In this document: piece after piece, positions 51,801 to 61,690 of the stretch
Layout of the letters: each line of letters opens with the position of its first letter
Numbering within the stretch: the first letter of the stretch is position 1
DNA from: Saxidomus purpurata
Taxonomy: Eukaryota > Mollusca > Bivalvia > Venerida > Veneridae
Assembly: GCA_022818135.1 (NCBI GenBank)
Contig: JAFMSR010000002.1
Coordinates: 42,418,358-42,482,357 of the forward strand
Reading direction: 5' to 3'
Length of the DNA stretch: 64,000 nt
Made by a program: the position numbers and the translations under genes
The notes under the pieces: generated by a model
Seen by the model: only the letters and a program-made list of their open reading frames with translations
What the model was told of the DNA's origin: nothing
The model's database searches: none

Positions 51801-54800
51801 ATCATTTCTGTATATTTCAGAACATGCAAGCCAAAAGTAGCATTCTGACCTAGAAATAAACAAATCACTGAGTACATAGTTACTGACTGATAATCATGTC
51901 ATGATTTGCTACATTAAACCAAAAACATACAGAACTTGTCTTTGGTTATCAGAGTAGAATGAAAGTCAGTTTAACTGGCTTTAACTACTTGGTCCATTTT
52001 ATGCTAGACACATATCACAGTCTTTGAACTATGCCTTAAGACACTATAAGGGGATCCTAGAGCTTCACAACCACGACGTTATACCAATGTCAATAAACTG
52101 TGATGGTATCTTCCAGACAAGTTTGATTAGATAGTAGATACCTGGTTTAGCGGGGTCGGTTGGTTTAGGCTTGGCATATACATGCTGTGCTACACTGTGA
52201 TGGGATGGGGATTGAGCTACGGATGAAGGTTCCATCATGTCAGTTTTCTGTACAGGTGCTGGAGGGCTGGTCTCTTCATCTGATTCCTGTATTACACAAA
52301 CATTTTTTTTATGAACAGTCATCTCGCTTACCTGAAAGTTTCCAATTGTGCCAAGTACAATGTACATCAATTCAGTTATATTTTTAGCATTGTGTTTCCC
52401 TTGATTGAATAATGATGCACTGATACAACTTCTTCATTGCAATGAAACACTTGCCACTGATTTGCTGAAGATGTTTGCTGACGTTAGCTTTTATATGTAG
52501 ACATAAACAAACAAACAAAAACTTTGCTCACCTGAGTACCAGTGCTCTAAAAGTCAAGAAAGTAGGTCGGCCGAGGAAATCTTTTTAAAATCTTTTTCAA
52601 ACAAGAGCTGTCCCTCACAAGTGACGAAGGCCCCGAAAGAGGTGCCTCACAGTCTGTGTCCTCTCCATGTGCTCAATAAATGTGCTATGTAATTTTAAAA
52701 TCCTTCCATGCATGACAGAGTAATCATGCATACAGTATTCCATTACTTTAAACACTAAGTGTGACCTTGACCTTTGAGGTAGGGACTTGGGTATTGCACG
52801 CAACACATCCGCTTGATGTGCTAGACATTTGTGCCAAGTCATTTTAAAATCCTTCAAAGCATAAAGTTATAGTCCGGACACAAATGTATGCATATATACA
52901 GGATTCCATTACCTATAAACTCTAAGTGTGACCTTGACCTTTATGGTAGGGATGTGGGTCTTGCACGCGACACGACGTCTTGATGTGCTAGACATTTGTG
53001 CCAAGTTATTTTAAAATCCTTCAATGCATGACAAAGTTACAGTCTGGACACGAATGTGTGCATATATGCATATATAGAGGAATCCATTACCTTCAAACTC
53101 TAAGTATGACCTTGACCTTTGAGCTAGGGACGTGGGTCTTGCACGCGACACGTCGCTTATGTGCTAGACATGTGTGTCTAGTTATTTGAAAATCCTTCAA
53201 TGCATGACAAAGTTACAGTCTGGACACGAATGTGTGCATATATAGAGGATTCCATAACCTTCATACTCCAAGTGTGACCTTCACCTCTGAGGTAGGGATG
53301 TGGGTCTTGCACGCAACACGTCGTCTTGATGTGCTTGACATGTGTGCCAAGTTATTTTAAAATCCTTCAATGCATGACAAAGTTACAGTCCGGACACAAA
53401 TTTGTAAGTGGGGACGCACGGACAGACGAACAGACAGTGCGATTTTAATATGCCACCCTTCGGGGGCATAAAAAACTGTACACACAGCCCAAATTTCATT
53501 TCACAAGGTGTTTCTATGGTTTGACCTGGTGACCTAGTATTTGATCCCACATAACCTAGGTTCAAACTTGACCTAGACATCTTCTGACTAATTGTCAAGA
53601 TGATTGGGTATCAAATGGCTTCTAAAGTCTTCACAAGTTTTTTCTACGATTTGACATGGTGAACTAGTTATGACGACATGTGACCCAGTTTTAAACTTGG
53701 CCTAGAGATTGACAAGTAAATGGTCTAGAGTGTTCACAAGCAATTATTGACACAGTGCCAGACGGACATTGACAAGTCAAAAAAGCTCACATTGACCTAA
53801 AAATATGTGATAAGCTGATTTTAGATAATAGCAGTACAAATCCATTTCCAAACTGTACAAACCTGGTCTTTCAAGGCATCCAGAACTATCTTTAATCTTT
53901 TCAATTCCTTTATTGCCACTGGATGCTGTCAACAAAACATATATATTGAATAGAAAGTTAAACATATATAAAAAAGCTACAAATATCAAGGTAACACGAG
54001 TTTCTTTTTTAAAATGAAAACATTTATTTAAAATATAAATTGGTTCACTGAAACATATGTCGGACAAAGAGTCATTAACCTCAGTGAGTTTAACATATCT
54101 ATCTCCTTTGTTTCTATATAATAAATTAGGTATCAACATCTATTTTCCGAAACTCAATTTACATCTTAATTTCATGAAAATGAAAATCTTTTCCTTGTAA
54201 TTGTTTAAATAACAGGTTATATCATTTATGACTCATTTATGATAACAATTATGACCTCACAGTGACCCCACTGAAAGGAAAAGACTGCAGACTGATATAC
54301 AACATTTTCTCACAATCAAACAAAATTGGTGTTACTGTTAACTAAAGCATTCTTTTTCTGCTTATATGAGTTACTCACCCTTGGTTCTCTCTGTAACCAG
54401 ATGAGGGCCTCACTGTAAGCATCCTCAAAATGACCTTGAAGACACAGAATCTTGACTTTCTTCTCCAGAAGTTTCTCATTATTACCATATTGAGACAGAG
54501 CTAGGGAAAAAATAATGTGAAAACTAGATAGAACAAAAATACATGTATCTAAAACTTTCTGTATTGGAAAAAGTACATGTATTCAAAATACATGTACTTG
54601 GATAAAGGAAACAATCTCTTTCATGTGCTCTATGCCAATTTTAAATTTTGTTTAACTACAATGTATTTGTATAATTTATTTAAAATGGACACAGGTATCA
54701 GATGTAAGACAATTACATGTGTACCACACTGCTGCAACATCAACAACTACTTCGCAGAAGTGCAGCTGAATTAATCTGATCTTACGTTAGTCAAAAAAGC

Positions 54801-55692
54801 CTATGTTACACAAGCCCATTCTTAAATTAACTAGAAGTGAGTGTAGTCTTACAATAATACATACAATCAACTTACAAAGTTGTTGTTGCTATCACCTTTG
54901 TAGTTTATATAATAACTGCACATCAGAACTCAATATCATTGTTTATCAAAACAAAAATGATTCTTGAATGAAGTATTAATGTTTCAGCACAATCAAAACT
55001 GGTATTTACAACCCTTTACTTACCTTTATTACAATATTCCAGTGCTTCCTGAAACTTTTTCTGAAATAAACAATGTAAAACTAATTATAAATATGATAAC
55101 AAACACAGCTTTACACATTTCTGTTCTAGTACTTAAATTTCAGTCACTTCACCTCATAGTCCCACCAACATGAGTATCGAAGTCTAGTCTTTGGTTCAGG
55201 GTTGGCATATAAATGGGAAATAGTAGTATTTCCCAGGACACCAGGAAATACAGGGAATTCTGGGGAAATAGTGGGAAATACTCAACTTCAGAATCTGTGT
55301 TGAGGAATAAAGAAGCAAGTGTTAGTTTAACTTTAACCATAATGTGATAGATGTAAAATCTATTAATATTATCTGTAACACAGTTACGACACTTTTTCAA
55401 AAATATGTGTTATTATGAATTAAAGAACCATTGAACACAAATCTTAATGAAGTGAGATCTGTTTAGTTCTATGTGTTACAATTTAAATAAATGAACTCAA
55501 GTCAATAGCTGAGTAGTAAAAAATTAAATATAAGTATCTAATAAAACTGAGACTAACCTGTTTAATGTATTCAGTCAGACAGGCTACCATTGAAATGACA
55601 GTCTGTTCATTTGCACCTGCCCTTTGACCCTGTTGACATGAACTCTGACACTGTGTAGGAGGCGGTGCCTCCTCCTCTGCCTCATTATCCAT
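33784..55692 (-). CDS. HELZ: HELZ, CCCH zinc-finger SF1 RNA helicase, 22 coding exons, 3' end cut by gap
   Basis: UPF1-like SF1 helicase of the HELZ family, which acts in cytoplasmic mRNA regulation. I joined exons by GT-AG sites and continuous phase: 55558-55692, 55024-55060, 54379-54500, 53863-53925, 52142-52286, 51514-51694, 50903-51101, 48184-48291, 47691-47870, 47249-47448, 46603-46776, 45631-45856, 45255-45365, 40331-40452, 39594-39800, 38758-38928, 38084-38294, 37456-37749, 35824-35931, 34828-34903, 34332-34527 and 33784-33895. They total 3378 nt, 1126 codons, with no stop. In order the model has an acidic N-terminus, a C2H2 finger (residues 175-197), a CCCH finger (226-245), Walker A GPFGTGKT (704-711), motif II DEAA (833-836), motif III LAGDHMQ (858-864) and motif [10 protein letters not shown] (1063-1070). 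Similarity to vertebrate HELZ runs along the whole length ([43 protein letters not shown]). Vertebrate HELZ continues several hundred residues past the point where this copy meets the gap at NAEMTKTY, so the C-terminal tail is missing. HELZ2 is a less likely alternative. Confidence 0.93.
33950..34160. repeat. 43-bp tandem repeat, about five copies
   Basis: The unit CTTATTTTGGTATAAACAGA plus TATGAAGCAGCTTAGCTTATCCA repeats with a 43-bp period in HELZ intron 21, next to the gap. Confidence 0.9.
34332..34527 (-). CDS. HELZ: HELZ exon 21: motifs V and VI
   Basis: Encodes STVRTRHT, then a short alanine-rich linker, then [20 protein letters not shown], which contains motif VI with the arginine finger (NTAITRAQ). 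[12 protein letters not shown] closes the helicase core. The linker between RTRHT and GFLSN is clearly shorter than in vertebrate HELZ. The donor is gtaggtag. Confidence 0.92.
34828..34903 (-). CDS. HELZ: HELZ exon 20: motif V region
   Basis: A 76-nt exon encoding [20 protein letters not shown] followed by VQG, matching HELZ RIRAELRKKR and VERVLNVQG. It ends in phase 1, completing the glycine with the next exon ([11 protein letters not shown]). Confidence 0.88.
35824..35931 (-). CDS. HELZ: HELZ exon 19: helicase domain 2A
   Basis: A 36-codon exon reading [15 protein letters not shown] then [11 protein letters not shown], corresponding to vertebrate HELZ VFEVVERVEELRRKW and SIGVVTPYADQ. Consensus ctacag acceptor and gtaaac donor; phase 0 on both sides. 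Confidence 0.88.
36300..37425 (+). mobile_element. Tandem-core element (pearl/HINE-like), family with GCTCACCT ends
   Basis: Starts ACAAGAGGGCCAAGATGGCC then TATCGCTCACCTTGG and ends AGCCAGGTGAGCTAA. GCTCACCT near the start is complementary to AGGTGAGC near the end. Between them lie about five tandem units of roughly 165-175 bp (GGGGTCAATTTTGACC, TAGAGGTCCACTAG, CTCTAGGCCTTGTGGTTTCA). Conserved flanks around variable tandem cores match the pearl elements described in oysters and non-autonomous Helentrons. Located in HELZ intron 18. Confidence 0.8.
37456..37749 (-). CDS. HELZ: HELZ exon 18: start of helicase domain 2A, motif IV region
   Basis: A 98-codon exon with [39 protein letters not shown] and [13 protein letters not shown], each matching the same segment of HELZ. 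The arginine in LCENYR belongs to a helicase domain 2A motif. It is followed by an intron holding a complete tandem-core repeat element (36300-37425). Confidence 0.92.
38084..38294 (-). CDS. HELZ: HELZ exon 17: helicase motifs II (DEAA) and III
   Basis: Encodes [19 protein letters not shown], then [18 protein letters not shown] with the Walker B box DEAA (residues 833-836) that coordinates Mg2+, and motif III LAGDHMQ. DEAA rather than DEAD or DEAH is typical of the UPF1/MOV10/HELZ group. The exon ends in phase 0. Confidence 0.92.
38758..38928 (-). CDS. HELZ: HELZ exon 16: helicase domain 1A, between motifs Ia and II
   Basis: Reads [14 protein letters not shown] then [13 protein letters not shown], closely matching vertebrate HELZ (AADLYIKDYLHPYV, ARPLRVYFRNRW). 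Acceptor and donor are consensus; entry and exit phases are both 2, so it joins exons 15 and 17 in frame. It is single in this window. Confidence 0.9.
39594..39800 (-). CDS. HELZ: HELZ exon 15: helicase motif I (Walker A) and motif Ia
   Basis: Carries the Q-like NENQRDAI segment, Walker A GPFGTGKT (residues 704-711), which binds the ATP phosphates, and the motif Ia region ILICTHSN. It is flanked by an AG acceptor and a GTGAG donor. This exon has no partner on the plus strand because the left contig stops inside the preceding intron, so it exists once in the window. Confidence 0.92.
40874..42780 (+). mobile_element. Tandem-core element, GCTCACCT family, right arm only
   Basis: Same ends as 36300-37425, with about seven core units of about 166 bp. 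It carries a hAT-type MITE (42276-42702) near its 3' end. In the left arm the site (about 32220) is empty: GAAAATGAAGA joins AAACTGCTGC directly. There is no clear target duplication, as expected for Helitron-like insertion. Confidence 0.85.
42276..42702. mobile_element. 427-bp hAT-type MITE with 8-bp target duplication
   Basis: TIR TAGGGATGTAATTGATT and its near complement AATCAATGACATCCCTA, flanked by CATTTGAA on each side (42268-42275, 42703-42710). Length of duplication and TIR style fit hAT. The interior is rich in ATCGATATATCG words. The same site in the related element at about 37360 is uninterrupted. Confidence 0.85.
42779..45016 (+). mobile_element. Tandem-core element, GCTCGACTTTT family, right arm only
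   Basis: Starts ACAAGAGCTGTCAGTAGGAC then GCGCGCTCGACTTTT and ends GAAAAGTCGAGCTAA; GCTCGACTTTT and AAAAGTCGAGC are complementary. Inner units of about 130 bp contain CCTTGACAGAGTTATGTACTC and GGTAAACAAGTATGGT. It abuts the preceding element directly and is itself interrupted by the element at 43714-44797. Confidence 0.8.
43714..44797 (+). mobile_element. Tandem-core element, TGCCCCCGAA family, nested
   Basis: Starts ACAAGAGCTGTCCCTCACAA then ATGCCCCCGAAAG and ends CACCCTTCGGGGGCATA. TGCCCCCGAA pairs with TTCGGGGGCA. Core units of about 170-180 bp carry GTGTGACCTTGACCTTTGAG and TCTTGATGTGCTAGACAT. A (ACGG)n-like microsatellite lies just before the end (about 44709-44763). Inserted into AAGTCAAA/AAAGGGCC of its host. 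Confidence 0.85.
50290..50315 (-). other. Possible 26-nt poison microexon, right arm copy
   Basis: Identical to 26969-26994 including flanking splice sites; see that entry. It lies between HELZ exons 7 and 8 of the minus-strand copy. Confidence 0.3.
50903..51101 (-). CDS. HELZ: HELZ exon 7: remainder of CCCH finger and charged helix
   Basis: With the end of exon 6 this completes C226-x8-C235-x5-C241-x3-H245, a canonical RNA-binding CCCH finger ([13 protein letters not shown]). A charged, probably helical stretch follows ([18 protein letters not shown]). The exon ends in phase 0 and joins directly to exon 8 ([10 protein letters not shown]); this junction aligns without a gap to vertebrate HELZ. 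The other copy is at 26113-26311. A 26-nt splice-site-bounded segment lies in the intron after it. Confidence 0.9.
51514..51694 (-). CDS. HELZ: HELZ exon 6: C2H2 (JAZ/matrin-like) finger and first cysteine of the CCCH finger
   Basis: The exon encodes a finger with spacing C-x2-C-x12-H-x5-H (residues C175, C178, H191, H197), typical of U1/JAZ/matrin-type fingers that often bind double-stranded RNA. It is followed by WKYRPPPRG, a HELZ signature, and by C226, the first ligand of the CCCH finger. The 3' splice site is ...tctag and the exon ends in phase 2. The other copy is at 25517-25697. To my knowledge human HELZ is annotated with only the CCCH finger, so the extra C2H2 finger may be an ancestral feature lost in vertebrates or one specific to this lineage. 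Confidence 0.9.
52601..53470 (+). mobile_element. Tandem-core element, TGCCCCCGAA family, right arm only
   Basis: Same family as 43714-44797, 870 bp, with fewer core units and a shorter (ACGGAC)n tract. It lies at the edge of the HELZ intron 4 tandem repeat. The left arm at about 24600 has the empty site. Confidence 0.85.
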
Positions 55693-57263
55693 CACCTAAT
55701 CTTCTGTGCCGCATTGAGATACTTACTGAAACAATGGCAAAAATTCTCCAATGTATTATCAGATTATATAGAAATATATTCTGTTAGTAAATTTGACAGC
55801 TTCAGTTTTAAATTTTGTGTATTATAATGATGTTTGAAACATGTGTATCAAGGTACAAGACCCTTCAATAATAATCTAATTTGTAAAGTGGCCTCAAGCT
55901 ACTACTAAAGTACTTTTATCGATGATTTAAGTGAAACTCCAACGAGGAAAATAAACATATTACAGTGCCAGTATGATCTTCTTTAAATGAATAGTGCACT
56001 TGACCTAATCCAAATAATGAATTGGGTTATTTCCTGTTGCCGCATTTTTCATTCCTTTATTCTAAAATTGACTTCATTGAATTTCTTCAATAAGTAAGTG
56101 CTTTTTTTTCAAAGCAATTTTATCCTCTTCTTTATGACTTTATTAACAAATGTTGAACATAGATGCAATAAAAGGCTATTAATCCCAAACTGATACCCTA
56201 TAACAATTAACCAATTAATACTGTAACTACTTGGTGAGACATCTCCTGATCATATGAGCAGCAGTAAATTTTATGCCATATGAAGCATTTTTCGAAGTTT
56301 GTCAAATACAACTCAGATTGACAATCTAATATACAAATAATTTGATTTCATGACAACTAATCCTTTTCCTTAACATAGTCTGAATGAGACACCATATATT
56401 GATGCCACTATGGAATCAACTGCCAGCTACAGTGGCTGAGGCCCCCTTTTGACATCCTTCATTTAGTTCAAGTTGTGGGGAGCTCCCATCTCCAAGCCCT
56501 ACATAACAGAGAATTTTTTATCTCACTTTTCTGTATGACGAGGCATGAGCAATGCTATACCCCAGTTAAGTCATGCAAGCAGAACATATGGTCACATATC
56601 ATCAACCTTTCCTTTTTCTTTTATCTTTTGCTATCAATTGTTTCTCCCTTGACCATAGAGGTGTAACAGTTCATCTTGGCACACCATGCACCACAATATC
56701 TTTAATTTCCTTCGTCAGTGTAAAGGGAATTGCAAGACACACACTGATTGCACGACAAGATGATATTATCTTAGCATTAACATATCTTACTAACAGAATT
56801 AATATGCAAATGTGCAATGCATCACATTTTCCTGAAACTAGGACACAAAATAAAGGGCAAAAAAATCTGCAAGGTCATGCAGCAAATACAAAGAATATGG
56901 AACTTGATGAAGCTCTTTAATAGACTATGAAAACCTTGTAAACGTCTCAAAATGTTGAAGAAACATAATAGATAAATATGCTTGTTCTGTTTTCATATAT
57001 TTTGGAAACTCCATAGAGAAACGTGAGTCATTGCGTATTGTTTTGATTTTGTCAAGTAAGCAACTGGAAAGCGTTAGAAAGCGCGCTGACCTTCGGTGAT
57101 CTTTAGCAAGTATGCCAGTGTTTTCTTCCAAACATCTACTTACGTTTAGGAGCAAACCATCTACTTTCGCTTGCAAAACGCATATGAAATGACAGATACC
57201 TAAAATTAGCACAAAATACACAAAAGTTCACCTTTTCCCACTTCCTGTGCCATGCCAGGAAAA

Positions 57264-57271
57264 TGACGTCA
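57264..57271 (-). promoter_or_regulatory. CRE TGACGTCA, right arm copy
   Basis: Same palindromic CRE and neighbouring ETS-like site as at 19669; about 1.57 kb upstream of the minus-strand HELZ start. Confidence 0.35.
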
Positions 57272-57594
57272 TATAGAAATGGTCTAAAACATATTCTAAT
57301 ACGTAATTATTATCGTAATCATCTATTACACACAAGGTTTGACACCAGTTTATTTTTGGTTTCGGTGTACTGTAATATCACGTTACTGAGTATAATTTCA
57401 CCGACTAGGCACCAAAAGTGATATTTTCACAAGTGGCGCCGTGTCCCGAACTCGACTTTTGTCGAGTCTTTTATTTCAATAAAATGTCGAAAATCTCTGG
57501 AAACGTGTAAATACAGGACGGGGATGAAAAAATGAAAATCAACCTTTTCTCGAATTTTACTTCAAAACTGCTATAGATGGATAGAAATTAGTCT

Positions 57595-57865
57595 AACTAA
57601 GAACATGAATACCGACAACCCTCATCCTCATGCATCAGTGGTTTGCCAACCTTTCAGACAAACGGAGGATATAGTGCAAGATACAGACCATAGAAACCCG
57701 TGGTTCTTTTAGCATGCCAGGTGTATAGCACCCATACATGGGATCTCGGTTTAAGTCTCATCCGAAAGACTGTCAGTAATTTTAGTTGGTCAACCCTGGG
57801 AATCGAACCCGCTACCTCGGGATTACAAGTCTCGTGCTCTACCGATTGAGCTAACCGGGCTGACC
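57595..57865 (-). mobile_element. tRNA-derived SINE, right arm copy
   Basis: Reverse-complement counterpart of the left-arm SINE, with the tRNA-like head at 57788-57865. Because it sits at the same place in both arms, it was inserted before the arms diverged. Confidence 0.8.
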
Positions 57866-59364
57866 AAATGCAACTGAAAACATGATCATTTTAAAGAGTA
57901 GCATTTGATTTCATGGTGCATCGAGCCTCTTGCGGTACACAAGTGCACAGCGTAAACTACGATATGCCGGAGTCCTATACACGATATGCGGAGAACCGTT
58001 CCCAGATATTGTGTGGAATCGTGGTTCAACCCTTTTGTTTATATTTGTGTGAAAGAGAGAGTTGTGTTTTGTAAATATGCTTATCACCTATTCTCAATTA
58101 GCATGTGCATAATACTGACGGAAACAAGTGAAAAATTATAGTTACTGTAAATATTTATTTTACAGAAATTATGAAACTTTGAACTTCTTTCAACACAAAA
58201 TCAATAAATAATACCACTTGTCACAAGGCTTTATGTTATACAAATTACTGTTTGTTATATTTTCAAAAGATCTTTTAAAATGTTTCGGAGAATACAGCCA
58301 GGCTTTTCAAATGACTGGTAAAAGTAACGAACATGTCCCAAAATTGATTTAATACATACAACATTTGGTCGATAGATCAACACCTTTAATAGGCAGTCAA
58401 ACCACACAAACTTTAAATAAGATGTAGTAGTAACGTTTTGTATATCATTTGTTAACAATTTCTCTGATAATATGTATTCAATTCAAAATGTTATTTTCTC
58501 CTAAATGTCAATTCGGAAGTACTGATCCAATATATCATCACCAAATAAACACGCACTAAAACTAGAACGAAATATTAGTATTTCAACAATAAATTTAACT
58601 ATAAAATATATAGAGAACTGTTAACTTCATAACTGTGAATACAACTAGATTTCAATCTGCAATATATCATACTTGTAATATCCGTTACCGTTTTTATATT
58701 TTCAAATAAACTAATTTCAATGTTGAATTTGTGCCCATACATGTCATCAACTATTATCATTATATTGTTCGAATGTTAACCGAGCTCTTACATTCACATG
58801 TATAACCTTTGTGTTCTGCAATTAATATATTGTAACTGATTTACCGAGAAAATGAAACGGACATTTCAATGCAGGTTTACTGCTTACAACTACTGTTGAA
58901 AATATTCTCAGTGTTATTAAACTTAGTGTATCAAATAAGCGTAGACACAATAGCAAACGATAGTGAAATTTTGAATTACAGAATTTTTGGAATGATATGT
59001 GTGAAGCTGAAAAGACGTGGCGTAATACTAATAGTCGAGTAAAGTACATATTAAAGCATGATTTTGTTAGTTTTAAAACTTTTTGACCGTAAAGTTCAGT
59101 ATTCTAACGCAGTTATTGACGTAACGTCATTTCTGATTGGTTGCGTCGCCTAAATTTGCGACTATAAAATAACGTATATATAGTCGCAAAAATCGAACGG
59201 CGTTTTAATTATCGCATTTTAACACATTGTGCGTTAGAATAGGGTTAACTATTTGGTGATTTTGACATTTGCGACAGTATATACGGTTTTGTAACGCAGT
59301 ACCTACCGATGTAACGTCGTTTCTGATTGGTGACGTCGTTTAAATTTGACTATTAAATATAGTA

Positions 59365-59681
59365 TATACCACGTGTCTTTCCTTGATGTAGATATATGTA
59401 AGGATTCCGGTAATAACATGTCCACAATGGTTCATGTTAAAAATACTAACATTCATCAGTATCTTGAATATTCTTCCTGCCATCCTAAAACTTGTAAGGA
59501 TGGGATACCCTACAGTCAAGCTAAAAGGTATCGTCGTATTATATCTGATGATCACCAATTTGCCGAATCCTTAGATAAGTTACGTGATTTTTTCAAGATT
59601 AGAAATTACTCTGATGACACTATTGACAAGGCGTTTAATAGGGCGCGTACTTTGACACGATCAAGCACTGGTTTACAATAA
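59365..59681 (+). pseudogene. PLE reverse transcriptase, C-terminal part, frameshifted
   Basis: Reads VSFLDVDICKDSGNN through KNTNIHQYLEYSSCHPKT and IPYSQAKRYRRIISDD, the last conserved RT block of Penelope-like elements. It ends at a TAA while the continuing frame is +1, showing one frameshift. The catalytic palm is lost by truncation, so it cannot be active. Confidence 0.8.
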
Positions 59682-59703
59682 TAACCATACACATACTAAC
59701 ATT

Positions 59704-60345
59704 GTGCCGTTTGTTGTAGAATATAACAATTCCCTACCAAATATTGGCCGTATTTTACATAAATACTGGGATTTGTTCAAGCTATCACCAAATCCATCGG
59801 TCCAACAATTACACTCTTATAAACCAGTCCTAGCCTATAAACGAGGTAAAAATCTCAAGGATTTTTTAGTTAGTTCAAAATATACGTCTGCACCCCTTAC
59901 CCCCGTCAACGCCCGTTCAAGTCGATGCAATAGGCCCAGGTGTACACACTGCACTAGAATTATTCAAACTGATGAATTTATCAGTTCATGCAATCTGTCT
60001 AAGTTTAAACTTAGAGTAAATACAGATTGTACATCTACAAATGTAATTTATCTCATAACATGCAAAAAGTGCAAAATACAATATGTGGGCCAAACACGAC
60101 AACAAGTTTCGAGACGGATGAACAGTCATAAATTTGATATAAATAATTTCAGCGATCTGGCATTTGCTAGTAATGTTGCTACTCATTTTAATAGCTTTGA
60201 TCATAATATGGATGACTTTAGCTTTTTACCAATTGATGTTGTTAAGAACGATTTGGACAGACTGATGCGCGAGACTTACTGGATCCATACTTTAAATACA
60301 ACTTGGCCCAGTGGTATGAACAGTAGCGTATTATTTGATGTGTGA
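59704..60345 (+). CDS. PLE C-terminal region with GIY-YIG endonuclease
   Basis: The open frame has LPNIGRILHKYWDLFK (RT thumb to linker), a CNRPRCTHC zinc-binding motif, then VIYLITCKKCKIQYVGQTRQ (the GIY-YIG core, here IYLI...YVG) with downstream R and H (SRRMNSHK) and a late E (RETYWIHTLNT), the usual catalytic set. The family nicks target DNA for retrotransposition. The frame is in fact open upstream of the GTG, so it has no real start; it is the end of a longer truncated ORF. Confidence 0.8.
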   Translation: MPFVVEYNNSLPNIGRILHKYWDLFKLSPNPSVQQLHSYKPVLAYKRGKNLKDFLVSSKYTSAPLTPVNARSSRCNRPRCTHCTRIIQTDEFISSCNLSKFKLRVNTDCTSTNVIYLITCKKCKIQYVGQTRQQVSRRMNSHKFDINNFSDLAFASNVATHFNSFDHNMDDFSFLPIDVVKNDLDRLMRETYWIHTLNTTWPSGMNSSVLFDV

Positions 60346-60576
60346 ACTTAACATATCTTATATTCATTAGTAATGGTTTTTCATATAGTTATGTTGGGTT
60401 TTATATTTATTTATCGTGTATTGAATAAATACATTTCTTTTTAATAAAACCCGCCGCATCAGTCTGATCCATATCTATATTATAAACCTTACGTTGTTTT
60501 TCATCACGCGGACGTTCGCGTCCTTTTTAACGGACGTGACGTCTTTTTGTTTTGTATACTGTATGTTGTATATTTT

Positions 60577-60610
60577 CTGACGAAGACATAAAGTTGAAAC
60601 ATGTAAATTG
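60577..60610 (+). ncRNA. Hammerhead ribozyme-like core in the PLE tail
   Basis: CTGACGA, a short stem (GAC/GTT), GAAA, then the self-complementary CATG and TA, in hammerhead order (CUGANGA - stem II - GAAA - stem III - UH). PLEs are known to carry minimal hammerheads that work as dimers through a palindromic stem III. Stem I pairing looks poor here, so activity is doubtful. Confidence 0.35.
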
Positions 60611-61620
60611 AAAACTTCGTGTTGTCTTGATTTTATTTATACTATTAAATATAGGAATAACAGTTTTGTAATTTTGATATTTGCGACTGTATATACGGTT
60701 TTTAATGGTCGCAAATATTTTTAACGGCGACGGCGTTAGCCGGAGCTGTTAAAACTGTTTGCGACCATTAAAACCGTATATACGGTCGCAAATGTCAAAA
60801 TCACTAAATAGTTATCCCTTTTCTAACGCATAATGTGTCTAAATGCGATAAATAAAACGCCGTTCGAATTTTGCGACTATATATACGTTATTTAATAGTC
60901 GCAAAGTCACCAATCAGAAACGGCGTTGCATCGGAACTTCGTTCGAATAACGTTTATATAGTCGCAAAATTCAAACGGCGTTTTAATTATCGCGTTTAGA
61001 CACATTGTGCGTTAGAAAAGGGATAACTATTTTGTGATTTTGATATTTGCGACCGTATGTACGGTTTTAATGGTCGCAAACAGTTTTAACAGCTCCGGCT
61101 ACCACCGTCCTCCGTTAAAAATATTTGCGACAATCAAAAACCGTATATACAGTCGCAAATATCAAAATTACAAAACAGTTATTCCTATTATATACGGTCG
61201 CAAATATCAAAATCACTATAGGAATAACTGTTTTGTAATTATGATATTTGCGACTGTATATACGGTTTTTAATGGTCGCAAATATTTTTAACGGCGACGG
61301 CGTTAGCCGGAGCTGTTAAAACTGTTTGCGACCATTAAAACCGTATATACGGTCGCAAATATCAAAATCACAAACTAGTTAACCCTTTTCTAACGCACAG
61401 TGTGTCTAAAGGCGACAATTAAAACGCCGTTTGAATTTTGCGACTATATATACGCTATTTAATAGTCGCAAATTTAAATGACGTCACCAATCAGAAACGA
61501 CGTTACATCGGTACTGCGTTGGAAACGTTATTTAATAGTCGCAAATTTAAACGACATCACCAATCAGAAACGACGTTACATCGGTACTGCGTTAGAAAAC
61601 ATTAATCGGAATCAGAAATA

Positions 61621-61690
61621 TCGTCAAATTTCAGTTGGTACCAAACACTAAGGTAAACTAGAGGATTTTTATATAGTTTGCTTTCACCTT
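61621..61690. other. Junction between foldback array and LINE fragment
   Basis: Short unassigned sequence shared with the left arm at 14460-14530. Nothing further seen. Confidence 0.3.

Larger units (their letters stand above)
59362..60640 (+). mobile_element. 5'-truncated Penelope-like element, right arm only
   Basis: Flanked by a perfect 13-bp duplication ACTATTAAATATA (59349-59361, 60641-60653). The left arm has the empty site near 17275. Coding begins in the reverse transcriptase (SFLDVDICKDS, HQYLEYSSCHPKTC, IPYSQAKRYRRI), shifts frame once, then continues through a cysteine motif (CNRPRCTHC) to a GIY-YIG endonuclease. A 3' untranslated tail follows with a hammerhead-like core at 60577-60610. 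5' truncation and variable duplication are typical of PLEs. Confidence 0.88.
59100..61620. repeat. Array of nested foldback units, right arm
   Basis: Same units as 14530-17860 in opposite order, but only about 1.2 kb of array once the Penelope-like element (59362-60640) is removed. Borders match the left arm (TTCTAACGCAGTTATTGACG on the HELZ side). Confidence 0.85.
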
